From the NCBI GenBank assembly GCA_964452355.1, contig CAYVKV010000006.1, positions 1-64,000 of the forward strand: 64,000 bases of DNA, written 5' to 3'. The DNA comes from UBA1450 sp964452355. GTDB lineage: Bacteria; Patescibacteriota; Microgenomatia; UBA1406; GWC2-37-13. Below are positions 41,589-49,982 of the stretch, piece by piece. The stretch's first letter is position 1. Each line of letters opens with the position of its first letter. The position numbers and the translations under genes were made by a program. The notes beneath the pieces are model-generated. The model was given only the letters and a program-made list of their open reading frames with translations, was not told where the DNA came from and did no database searches.

Positions 41589-42946
41589 GATAGTGCCACC
41601 TCCATCGCTTTCAGTTTATTCATAATTTCTTCATATTCCTTGTGAGCTTTTGAATCCAGAACAATACCGCTTCCCGCTTGCGTGTATCCTTTGTTTCCGG
41701 CAATAAAAAAAGTACGGATCGGTATGGCAAAGGTACAATCACCATTAAATCCAAAATGACCTACTGCACCACCATAGACCCCGCGCGGTTCTGTCTCATA
41801 TTTTTCAAGCAGCTTGACCGCTTCTATCTTTGGCGCCCCGGTGAGAGTACCCGCCGGATAACAGCTCACCAGGGCGCTAAACATATCTTGATGCGCGTCA
41901 AGTGTTCCGGATATCTCACTTGAAATATGCTGCACATGACTATATTTTTTTATATCCATCAATTTTTGAATCTGTACCGAGCCAATTTTTGCAATTCTCC
42001 CGAGGTCATTTCGATGCAGATCTACGAGCATTTTGTGCTCCGCCTGTTCTTTTGAATCATTGAGAAGTGTTTGCGCAAGTTGGGAATCTTGACTTATACT
42101 CTTTCCCCGTCGTATTGTTCCGGCCAGAGGAAATGTCTCAACAACATTATTTCTCAGTCGAAAGAGGAGCTCTGGGCTTGCGCCAATAATTTTTTGTTTG
42201 CCGAATTTTAGATAATACATATGGGGAGAAGGATTTACGCGCCGAAGTTTTTCATATATACCAATTTCATTTCCCTCAATCAAATATTCTCCTTGAAATC
42301 CGACCACACACTGAAAAATGAGACCGGATCGTATATCGCTCTTGACCCTATTGAAAACAGTTCTGTACTGTTGTTTTGTCATTGAATACCCTTTGAAAGT
42401 GACAGAAACCGCGGTTGTCACTTCATTTTGTTTTGCAAGGTATGATTTGACCAAACGCAACCTATTTTTTTTGTAGTAAAAATAAAATACCTCCTTAGTC
42501 ATTTTGTCGTATACAAGACCATCGGTATAAACGCCAAATTTCAGTCGGTCAAAATCAGGATGCGATTTCACTTTGACTGATGGCTCTATATTTTCAAATA
42601 CATCAAATCCCAGATACCCAACCAAACCACCTGCATAATCCCGAGCGATCACCCGATCCGGCAAGAGTTTTTGAAGGTCAAAGTATGGATTGTCACTTTC
42701 ATATTCAATATCTGTTTTTCCCTCTTGGGACAGAGTAATCGCTGTTCCTCGAGAACTGACGACCATCTGAGGGTCAAAGCCAATAATTGAATATCTCGAT
42801 CTATTACTTTCCTCCCCCAATGACTCAAGAATAAAGCAGGTATCTTGATCATTTTGGATTTTTTTGAATAATTCAAAAAAATCCAAGTCTTTGCTAATTT
42901 TTACGTAATGTGGTTTTTTGGTTATCGATATTTTTGGTATTTTCAT
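41585..42946 (-). CDS. trpE: Anthranilate synthase component I
   Basis: 453 residues. The N-terminal feedback-inhibition region includes CFILESLGEESNRSRYSIIGFDP, and the C-terminal chorismate-binding domain has GYLGFDVFE, PSPHMYYLKFG, PLAGTIRRGKS, DLHRNDLGRIA, and TLTGAPKIEAVKLL. It makes anthranilate from chorismate and ammonia. The ATG is overlapped by a four-residue mini-frame (ATG at 42957, ATGA junction) with GGAGGG seven bases ahead; that Shine-Dalgarno is the 3' arm of the attenuator hairpin. Confidence 0.97.
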   Translation of the reverse strand: MKIPKISITKKPHYVKISKDLDFFELFKKIQNDQDTCFILESLGEESNRSRYSIIGFDPQMVVSSRGTAITLSQEGKTDIEYESDNPYFDLQKLLPDRVIARDYAGGLVGYLGFDVFENIEPSVKVKSHPDFDRLKFGVYTDGLVYDKMTKEVFYFYYKKNRLRLVKSYLAKQNEVTTAVSVTFKGYSMTKQQYRTVFNRVKSDIRSGLIFQCVVGFQGEYLIEGNEIGIYEKLRRVNPSPHMYYLKFGKQKIIGASPELLFRLRNNVVETFPLAGTIRRGKSISQDSQLAQTLLNDSKEQAEHKMLVDLHRNDLGRIAKIGSVQIQKLMDIKKYSHVQHISSEISGTLDAHQDMFSALVSCYPAGTLTGAPKIEAVKLLEKYETEPRGVYGGAVGHFGFNGDCTFAIPIRTFFIAGNKGYTQAGSGIVLDSKAHKEYEEIMNKLKAMEVALS

Positions 42947-42957
42947 ATTTTTTTCAT

Positions 42958-42983
42958 AAAAAAACCCTCCATTTCGGAGGGCT
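42958..42983 (-). terminator. trp attenuator terminator
   Basis: Minus strand: GCCCTCC, loop GAAAT, GGAGGG, then seven U. It lies 11 bases ahead of trpE and 30 bases after the trpL stop. The 5' arm can instead pair with AAGGAGG (43024-43030) inside trpL, which would dissolve the terminator. That gives the two exclusive structures needed for attenuation. Confidence 0.92.
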
Positions 42984-43012
42984 TATCGCGAGAGATGTGA
43001 ACTAATCATCCA

Positions 43013-43081
43013 TCACAATAAATCCTCCTTTTCAAGGTTTTGCCATGTCTGCCAAATTGATTTTTTTGAGTGATTTTTCAT
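43013..43081 (-). CDS. trpL: trp leader peptide with two Trp codons
   Basis: 22 residues, ATG at 43081, stop at 43013-43015. Codons 10 and 13 are both TGG (IWQTWQ). It starts eight bases after the trpR stop and ends before the attenuator hairpin. The segment after the Trp codons can pair with itself (CCTT/AAGG) or, when a ribosome stalls on the Trp codons, leave AAGGAGG free to pair with the terminator's CCTCC. This is the textbook layout of ribosome-mediated attenuation. The trpR-proximal position suggests translation by reinitiation. Confidence 0.88.
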   Translation of the reverse strand: MKNHSKKSIWQTWQNLEKEDLL

Positions 43082-43089
43082 ATAAGAAA

Positions 43090-43338
43090 TTAAACAACAT
43101 TCTTAAATCTTCCCATCTGTATTTCCTTTGATCCTCGGGTCACGGTCGCAACGCCGACTCCCAGTTTTTCTGCAATCTTATGCTGTGGCATCCCTTTTTT
43201 TAGCATTTTAACAATATCAAGGCGGCGTACAAACTCCACGCGTTCTTTTGGTGTTAATAGACCGTTGAGAAAATTGGTCATTTCTTCTTTTGAATCGATA
43301 TCGATCAAGATATGAACGAGATCATTAAAGTTCGACAT
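43090..43338 (-). CDS. trpR: Trp repressor (TrpR family)
   Basis: 82 residues, all helical. The reader helix-turn-helix is [25 protein letters not shown], close to the E. coli TrpR sequence [45 protein letters not shown] precedes it. The related YerC/YecD family is an alternative. The perfect TrpR-type operator just upstream and the trp operon just downstream favour TrpR. It should bind tryptophan and repress its own promoter. The ATG is seven bases after TATACT, so the mRNA is probably leaderless. Confidence 0.9.
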   Translation of the reverse strand: [82 protein letters not shown]

Positions 43339-43341
43339 ACG

Positions 43342-43373
43342 TACTAGTATACTAGTAGTTTGGTATTTGTCAA
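43342..43373 (-). promoter_or_regulatory. trpR-trp operon promoter with TrpR operator
   Basis: Minus strand: TTGACA (43368-43373), 16-base spacer, TATACT (43346-43351). The -10 box lies inside the perfect 16-bp palindrome TACTAGTATACTAGTA (43342-43357), which contains ACTAGT-AT-ACTAGT. E. coli trp operators have ACTAGT-TA-ACTAGT with the same spacing. TrpR bound here would block the promoter. Confidence 0.92.
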
Positions 43374-43542
43374 GGCGTAATTTTTCTCATTTTGTAGATT
43401 ATTCAATAGATACCGATCTTATAGGAAGATCTCCCACAGAAATTCGACAATCTCAACTTCGAAAAAATGAAAATGGTTACTCTCTATGTAAGCAAGTCCA
43501 TTTGTAAATAAAATCTCGAACAAAAGTTGTTATACTGAATGA

Positions 43543-45879
43543 ATGGTCAGCCTGATAAAAGGATTAAAAAATATGAGAGATTTTTCTCGTATGAGAGTAA
43601 CGTTGTTAATTTTGATTTTGTTGCTCACTATTCCTTTAATATCCTTTGTATCATCTACACAAAAAAGAATATTTCAAAATAAAGCTCAGGAACCAACTCC
43701 ACAAATCACAACTCCTGCAAATAGTTTGAAGAGTTATAAAGATTATGATCGTAAAAACTTTCAGCCATTCAACGATATAAATACCAATGAATATGATCGT
43801 TTCCTCCGTACAAATCCTCCCGTACCAAGATACAAAGAAAAAACAACATCCGACAAGCCACTCTCACCTCAGGACTCCTCATTATCCGATCTTGATGTAG
43901 CTTACATTAGCAGAACTCCACATCTTGACTACGACGCATCAAAACAATGGCCAGATGAGAATGAAATAGTTACTTTTACTGCTCATGTTAAAAATAGAGG
44001 CACCATACCTACTGGCGATTTCTCCTATGTCTGGAAAACCGATGAAGGTAGTCAAGTCGTCTCAACTCCTGGAACATCCGCTTCACTCTCCCCTGGTGAA
44101 GAAAGAGAGATTACAATCAATTGGAGATGGCAACATAAAACTATTAATCAAAGCATCCAGGGGAGCCACATTGTCGCATTGAGCGTTGACCCGAACAATC
44201 TCATAACTGAAGTAAGTGAAAGCAATAACATAGTCAAAGACTACACTCAAGCCCTCGGTATTGGCTTTTGGGTGGAGCAGAAAGTGTACGACTATTTTAA
44301 TCAAAATCAACTCGAATATTGCAAAGACAAGTTGTGCTCTGGATCAAACTCTTGGGATGATTGGGCCCAAAGACAGGTAAATACATTTAATTCACTCCTT
44401 GAGAAATCAAAATCAACTCCCTTTCCAAATGGCGCAATTGATCGTGTACGTCTCGGTAGAATAACTATTGTGCCTGATTGTACACTTCCAAATGCCAATC
44501 ATCCTGCTGATGATAAATCGTTTGATCTTATGTGGGGTTTTACCAGTGCAAAAATAGCACCTGTTGCAAACTGTCAAAGAGATGCAGATGATGGAAATAA
44601 GGGTTTGTACTTCACATATCCTCATTTACAAGATTTGGAATTGCCACTCATTCATGAGCTTTCTCATGCTCGATACCTTATTGATTTATATGGATTTAGT
44701 GTCGCAGAAGATGAAGTATTAGTTACTGAGGGAGGAGTTCCTATAGCGGATACACCTTATTTGCCCTTACTTGCTCTACCTCCCTATCCAAATAGATATG
44801 TATATTACAACAAAGCGGCAGATAGTATGATGGGGATGTGGAAACAAGATTTGGGATACGACCCACATTCGGTAGGTGCCTTGAACCGCGTATCGGGAAG
44901 AAGAGCCAGAGGCGGGAACTTTAGCCCACCGTCAGTTATTGGAGAATATTTATACGATTTACCCGCAACCACCACATTTCAACTTGTTACAAAAGAAGGA
45001 CTGCCAGTTGCAAACGCCTCCATCAAAATCTTTCGCGCAAAACCGAGAGAAAACTATTGGTATGGAAAAATATTTTCTGGAAACCCTGATATAGAAGCCA
45101 ATACAGATGGTCAGGGAATGTTTATATATCAGGGAAATATTTTTAGTCAAGACAATATACTTGCACACACGTATGGATCTGCCAATGGTATTTTTCTGTA
45201 TCGCATTCAATCTGGAAATCAAATTGTGTATGGATTTCAGGAAATTACTGATCTGAATCTTGCCTATTGGGCAGGGAATACCCAAAATGCCACCATTACT
45301 ATCAAAACCAATGTGACGTATCCACCCACTCCTACGCCAACCAGCACACCAACGCCAACACCCACTATCTGCGTTCTTCCCTCTGCTCCAACATGGGAAA
45401 ACACACCAGTATGGAACAGTAACACCAATGTGATTTACCTCAACTGGACCAATATCCCAAATACCATAAACTATATTGTCAATTTCTCAAATGACAAAGA
45501 GGCCAAAACTCCTTTTGCTTCAACTCTCAGCTATGTCGTTCCTCAAGGCGCGCGAGGGAACCCAATTACGGTTACCGTTGTTGCTCATACAAACTGCGGG
45601 ATAGGTCAGGCGCCCCTTCGCATCATTCTTACTCCTCCTCCAACTCCCACACGCACCCCTACTCAGAGACCCATAAAGTCTCCCACCCCAACCCGCGCTC
45701 CAGCAACTCCAACTCCGGTCGCAAGCTGTTATAAACGACCTGACGGCACCATATGTACGACTTCTCAGTGTCTCGTTCCAACCTGTGCTCCCGGAAGTAA
45801 AATCTGTCCGAAAAAATCATGCAAGACAGTTCTGGGGATCTGTCGAAATCAATCATGCGCAGTTACCACTAGCTTTTAA
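43543..45879 (+). CDS. Large secreted protein with CARDB-like domain, HExxH zinc site and Pro/Thr linkers
   Basis: 778 residues. An N-terminal signal/anchor (about residues 18-37) is followed by a low-complexity stretch and a CARDB-like beta-sandwich (VTFTAHVKNRGTIPTGDFSYVW ... LSVDPNNLITEVSESNNIVK). The metalloprotease-like part has H371-E-L-S-H375 (PLIHELSHARY), and a later Glu/Asp-rich loop (ITEGG, EDEVLVTEG) may provide the third ligand. A carboxypeptidase-regulatory-like domain, a fibronectin-like domain, two PTPTPT-type linkers and a Cys-rich C-terminus follow. It would act at or beyond the cell surface. TATACT is six bases before the ATG. Confidence 0.85.
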   Translation: MVSLIKGLKNMRDFSRMRVTLLILILLLTIPLISFVSSTQKRIFQNKAQEPTPQITTPANSLKSYKDYDRKNFQPFNDINTNEYDRFLRTNPPVPRYKEKTTSDKPLSPQDSSLSDLDVAYISRTPHLDYDASKQWPDENEIVTFTAHVKNRGTIPTGDFSYVWKTDEGSQVVSTPGTSASLSPGEEREITINWRWQHKTINQSIQGSHIVALSVDPNNLITEVSESNNIVKDYTQALGIGFWVEQKVYDYFNQNQLEYCKDKLCSGSNSWDDWAQRQVNTFNSLLEKSKSTPFPNGAIDRVRLGRITIVPDCTLPNANHPADDKSFDLMWGFTSAKIAPVANCQRDADDGNKGLYFTYPHLQDLELPLIHELSHARYLIDLYGFSVAEDEVLVTEGGVPIADTPYLPLLALPPYPNRYVYYNKAADSMMGMWKQDLGYDPHSVGALNRVSGRRARGGNFSPPSVIGEYLYDLPATTTFQLVTKEGLPVANASIKIFRAKPRENYWYGKIFSGNPDIEANTDGQGMFIYQGNIFSQDNILAHTYGSANGIFLYRIQSGNQIVYGFQEITDLNLAYWAGNTQNATITIKTNVTYPPTPTPTSTPTPTPTICVLPSAPTWENTPVWNSNTNVIYLNWTNIPNTINYIVNFSNDKEAKTPFASTLSYVVPQGARGNPITVTVVAHTNCGIGQAPLRIILTPPPTPTRTPTQRPIKSPTPTRAPATPTPVASCYKRPDGTICTTSQCLVPTCAPGSKICPKKSCKTVLGICRNQSCAVTTSF

Positions 45880-45904
45880 CCGTGCAAGATGTACGTACTC
45901 ATTT

Positions 45905-46993
45905 TCATCCTCTTCTCACCACTTCTTTCACTTCCTGAAGAAGCTGAGAAAAGTCCTTCCCTTCGCGAGAAATGACCACCGGTCGACCTTTAAATGGAGT
46001 TAGATGAACCGTGATTTTAAAGAGTTTATCATTTTTCTCCCCCTCATAAATGATGCTTGCCGATGCTATCGGTTCATTTCTCTGAATGTACTCAGTGATA
46101 TATTTTACAAAGTCATTAAATGTTACCACATGATGCTTCGACAGATGCTTTGTGGTTATCGAAACATTTTTCTTTTTGTTGTCGATTCGCAAAAGATCAA
46201 GAATATCGCGTGTAGTCACAATGCCCGTTGGGTGTGATTCGTGATCAACCAGTATGATACTTCCAATAACTTTTGATAGAACTTGTTCTATCGCCTCAGA
46301 AACAGTATTTTTTTCGTTGAGGGTAAGAACGGTAGTTTTAACATAATTTTTCACCGGAGTATCCTTGAACTGTGTCTGCTCTCCCCTCGTTCCTCGTCTT
46401 TGTTTATTTCCCGGAGCAATGATAAAAGGAATAAGGTCATAATGACTCAAAATTCCCTTGAGACGACCATTCTTATCTATAACAACTATTTTTGATGTTT
46501 TATATTCTTTGAATAGTTGTTGCGCCTTTGATATCGAATCATCAAGGGTTACCGTGATAACTTTCCCTTTCTGAGTATGGTTCATTTGGCCAATCGTGAG
46601 CTTTGCAACATCAAGATTTTGCATAAATGTAAGGATGCGTCGGGCCGAAGTGATCCCAAGAAATTGTTTGTCAGCATCAAATACCGGAAGATAATGTATT
46701 TTTGACTCATTCATGAGCTGAACAATTCGCGAAAGTGAATCTGTTGTATCAATATGAGGAGGATGAAAAAGCGCATGTGCAACTTTGGTACTCGCATCAA
46801 AAGCCGAAGATTTGATCAAGGTGTAATAGGGATTAATCACTCCTACAAATTTATCTGTTGCGTCGAAGACAAATGCTGCATCATGTGAGCTTGTAAGCTT
46901 TCCCAAAGCACTTGAAAGCGTGTCATTCGGAGACACCTTAATAATGCCTGTTTTTTTTAATATCTGGTCGATGTGTTTCATACTGTTTTTCAA
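45905..46993 (-). CDS. Four-CBS-domain protein with C-terminal alpha/beta domain
   Basis: 362 residues. Four CBS repeats are visible: residues 1-60 (SSALGKLTSSHDAAFVFDATDKFVGVI), 65-125 (LSRIVQLMNESKIHYLPVFDADKQFLGI), 130-185 (ISKAQQLFKEYKTSKIVVIDKNGRLKGIL) and 205-265 (VSEAIEQVLSKVIGSIILVDHESHPTGIVTTRDIL). CBS pairs bind adenosyl nucleotides as energy sensors. Residues 275-362 form a separate domain (VSITTKHLSKHHVV ... ITVHLTPFKGRPVVISREG) that looks vaguely like the hibernation-factor HPF/RaiA fold; that likeness is weak. Its partner is unknown. Confidence 0.85.
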   Translation of the reverse strand: MKNSMKHIDQILKKTGIIKVSPNDTLSSALGKLTSSHDAAFVFDATDKFVGVINPYYTLIKSSAFDASTKVAHALFHPPHIDTTDSLSRIVQLMNESKIHYLPVFDADKQFLGITSARRILTFMQNLDVAKLTIGQMNHTQKGKVITVTLDDSISKAQQLFKEYKTSKIVVIDKNGRLKGILSHYDLIPFIIAPGNKQRRGTRGEQTQFKDTPVKNYVKTTVLTLNEKNTVSEAIEQVLSKVIGSIILVDHESHPTGIVTTRDILDLLRIDNKKKNVSITTKHLSKHHVVTFNDFVKYITEYIQRNEPIASASIIYEGEKNDKLFKITVHLTPFKGRPVVISREGKDFSQLLQEVKEVVRRG

Positions 46994-47020
46994 CTAAAGT
47001 GAAAATTAATAACAAGAACA

Positions 47021-48376
47021 CTAAAAAAGAGTTGCACTACTAAATTCCCATTTACTTATGTGCAATGTTGGTGCAAGGCTGATCATTTCCCCTTCAAAAC
47101 TGGCAAGGGGAGTTAGTTTATTTTCAATTCCCACTACATTGTTTAATGCTTTTGGAATACTTTGATTGAATCGAAGGTTTTTAACGGGTCGGACAATTTT
47201 TCCATTTTCGATAAGAAATGTTGCATCCCGTGTCATACCCGTGACATTGAGCATTTTAGGATTTAATACCCGCACGTACCAAAGCCTCGTGACAAGCAGC
47301 CCTCGCTTCACATTTTTGATCATCGCGTCTCGCGTCGTATCCCCTGCTGCAATATACATGTGGAGTGGAATGGGCCCCATGGTGTTTGGTGCAGGAAGCG
47401 CATGCCCAGTATTTTCGTGATGATATTTCAATGCATGATATGAGTCGTATGCGATATTCTGAAGGACGCCATTTTTTATAAAAGTAACTGCCTTTTTTGG
47501 TTGTCCTTCAAAATCAAATGGCATCGGAAAAACATCCTTATGAAATGGATCATCAATAATCGTGATATTTTTACCAAAAACCTGGGCGCCCATCTTGTCA
47601 GAAAGTGGACTTGCTCCTTCATGATAAATTCGTGCATTTGGCCCATACCATTGGAAAAATGCCATCATCTCAGATACCGCCTGTGGTTCGAGAATGACTT
47701 CGTATTCTCCCGGCTCAATATCCTGTGGATTTTTACTCTCCAGTGCTTTTTGTACCGCAGTTTCAGCAACTAATTCTGAATTTACTTCATCTGGAGTTCG
47801 TGCGACATCTGCGGCAAAACCACTTGAATCAATGCCCAAGACAATAGTCGAAAGATTGCAGGATGAACCTGCATGATGTGCCCAGACGCCGAGAGAATTT
47901 GCGACCGCAATCTCTGAGACATCATTTGCATATGCGCCAGATGCAATCAGATTTTCTTTCATGGCTTTTTTGATCACGACATCCGCTCCAGCGGCCATCT
48001 CTTCTTCGGTGGCATGATGAATATCATCTTTCACTTTTATTATTTTTTGTGGCTTTGGTAATGAAACAAATCCGGGATCTGGTTCTTGAAGATTTGCAAG
48101 TTCGGTAGCACGAGCTATTACATCTTTAAGAGATGCATCATCAAATGAATTCGTACTTGCGACACCAATTTTTTTATCAATAATCACTCTGGCTGAAATT
48201 CCCAGATTTTTCCATGCGACATTCTGATGAATTTGATTATTGGCAAAACGAGTTAATGCATTTCCAGATACCGAAAGTAGTACTTCAGTTTGTTCAGCTT
48301 TTGAAAAAGACAGTGCTTTTTCTGCTATTTGTTTTAATTTACCTTCTCCGATCATAGTTTTGTTACTACTTACCAC
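47021..48376 (-). CDS. pmbA: TldE/PmbA-type subunit of the TldD-TldE protease
   Basis: 451 residues. Family segments: VTRFANNQIHQNV-like N-terminus (LTRFANNQIHQN), GVASTNSFDDASLKDVI, EPGEYEVILEPQAVSEMM, the Gly/Ser-rich DVFPMPFDFEGQPKK, and RGLLVTRLWYVR plus MTRDATFLIENGKI at the end. It lacks the HExxxH zinc motif of TldD, as TldE does. The two form a heterodimeric zinc protease that trims peptides, such as microcin or antitoxin substrates. It overlaps tldD by seven bases; the start may also be the Met eight codons later. Confidence 0.92.
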   Translation of the reverse strand: MVSSNKTMIGEGKLKQIAEKALSFSKAEQTEVLLSVSGNALTRFANNQIHQNVAWKNLGISARVIIDKKIGVASTNSFDDASLKDVIARATELANLQEPDPGFVSLPKPQKIIKVKDDIHHATEEEMAAGADVVIKKAMKENLIASGAYANDVSEIAVANSLGVWAHHAGSSCNLSTIVLGIDSSGFAADVARTPDEVNSELVAETAVQKALESKNPQDIEPGEYEVILEPQAVSEMMAFFQWYGPNARIYHEGASPLSDKMGAQVFGKNITIIDDPFHKDVFPMPFDFEGQPKKAVTFIKNGVLQNIAYDSYHALKYHHENTGHALPAPNTMGPIPLHMYIAAGDTTRDAMIKNVKRGLLVTRLWYVRVLNPKMLNVTGMTRDATFLIENGKIVRPVKNLRFNQSIPKALNNVVGIENKLTPLASFEGEMISLAPTLHISKWEFSSATLF

Positions 48377-49851
48377 TTCACAACTCCCACCTTCACTTTT
48401 TTAAATCTCGCAGGACTTGCGCCATGCCCGGTATACATCACTTGACTCGGTTGACCTTTGCCACAGTTTGGCGTTCCCCAGACGGTCCATTCCGGTCGTC
48501 CACAGATCGCATCGCAACTATTCCAAAATTGCGGTGTTATACCTTGATAGGTTGGGTTTTTCAACATTCTCCCCAATTTTCCGTTCTTTATTTCCCAGGC
48601 AATCTCTGTCCCAAACTGAAAATTGTATCGTCGATCATCAATGCTCCACGAGCGATTGGTAGACATGAAAATACCATATTTTGTATCGGCGATCATCTCA
48701 TCCAAAGTCCACGCTTTTCCCGTCCCCGCTTCTCCACCCGGCTCTAAATTTATATTGGTCATACGAATCATGGGAAGCCGACTCCACGATGATGCGCGCA
48801 CCGTGCCATTGCTCTTTTTGTTATATTTTGGATTCAGCTCCTTAAGTTTTGAAACCGTATCTCGAGAGGTGATATAATCTTGAAATTTTCCTTCCTTAAC
48901 TAAATAGGTTCGCTGTGCAGGTACTCCTTCATCATCGTACCCAAAGGTCCCGAGTCCGCCCGGAATGGTAGCATCAGCCGTAAGATTTACAATATCCGAT
49001 CCATATTGAAAATTAAATAATTTTTCTGTCGTTAAAAAACTGGTGCCCGCATATGATGCTTCATATCCAAGTACGCGGTCAAGCTCGACCGCGTGACCAC
49101 AACTTTCATGAATTTGAAGTGCTAACTGATTTGAGTCAAGAATGAGGTCAAATTCACCCGTTGGACAGGTATCTGCAGTGAGAAGTTCAACCGCTTCTTG
49201 TGCATATTTTGGAGCGTGTTTCACAAGCTCAAGTTCACGAACCAATTCAAAGCCTCGTGTCTGATTTTGACCTCGAAATGAATTGGGATACGATCGATTT
49301 TGAAGCTCTGGACCATCAACTGCAGTCGTATCGGTTCCCGCCCCGGTCCAAACGATATCTTGATCAATCTTTGATCCGATGCTTGAAACAAAATATTTTC
49401 GCTCACGATTTGCTTGATATGAGGCTTGGGTAACCGCAATTTTATCACTTACTTTTTGCGCCTTGTCTGCCGCAAGAAGAATCTTGATCTTTTCTTCCAT
49501 TGGCACTTTAAACGGATCTTCTTTTATGGGTGTTTTGTAGCTATCAACAATTGGTTCAAGTTCATCAAGTTGGACATTAGAAGTTTTATGTGTAGCTGAA
49601 GCTTTGACAATTGCCAATGCTTTTTTGATTGTTTCATCAACCCCTTTTTCGCTCATGTCATAGGAAGCGGCAAAGCCCCAAACACCATCTTTAAGAATGC
49701 GAACATTGTATCCAAGTGACTGAGAAGACTGCAAAGCTTCGACTACTCCGTCTTTTGTCGCTACGTCTTCTGAAGATTGATCAACAATACGAACATCAGC
49801 GTAGTCTACTGTGGGTATTTTTGAAAGGATATTTTCTGCTTTTTTTAACAT
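48370..49851 (-). CDS. tldD: TldD zinc protease subunit
   Basis: 493 residues from ATG 49851 (MLKKAENILSKIPT); a longer version would need a TTG start. The zinc motif is HESCGHAVELDRVLGYE (HExxxH), and VPAQRTYLVKEGKFQDYITSRDTVSKL and SWSRLPMIRMTNINLEPG are family signatures. DADVRIV at the start fits TldD. It pairs with PmbA/TldE, encoded directly downstream with a seven-base overlap. The cleaved peptides in this organism are unknown. Confidence 0.94.
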   Translation of the reverse strand: MLKKAENILSKIPTVDYADVRIVDQSSEDVATKDGVVEALQSSQSLGYNVRILKDGVWGFAASYDMSEKGVDETIKKALAIVKASATHKTSNVQLDELEPIVDSYKTPIKEDPFKVPMEEKIKILLAADKAQKVSDKIAVTQASYQANRERKYFVSSIGSKIDQDIVWTGAGTDTTAVDGPELQNRSYPNSFRGQNQTRGFELVRELELVKHAPKYAQEAVELLTADTCPTGEFDLILDSNQLALQIHESCGHAVELDRVLGYEASYAGTSFLTTEKLFNFQYGSDIVNLTADATIPGGLGTFGYDDEGVPAQRTYLVKEGKFQDYITSRDTVSKLKELNPKYNKKSNGTVRASSWSRLPMIRMTNINLEPGGEAGTGKAWTLDEMIADTKYGIFMSTNRSWSIDDRRYNFQFGTEIAWEIKNGKLGRMLKNPTYQGITPQFWNSCDAICGRPEWTVWGTPNCGKGQPSQVMYTGHGASPARFKKVKVGVVKW

Positions 49852-49982
49852 AATGTCTAAATGAGCAATCCTATTATACCCGATCTGCGCATACATTGCA
49901 GCGCATGTCAAATACGGTTATTGGGGATTAATGGATGCGTTTCATAATTCATGAATCATGCGTTATATGATACATTTAATAT

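Noticed and set aside
43004..43018. Frame GTG-ATG-GAT-GAT-TAG after GGAGG as an alternative leader peptide
   Set aside because: It has no Trp codon and only four sense codons; the overlapping 22-codon frame with two Trp codons explains the leader better.
43546..43560. Candidate LexA boxes near lexA and repair genes
   Set aside because: I could not find a repeated palindrome shared by lexA, the DnaQ/GIY-YIG gene or ung.
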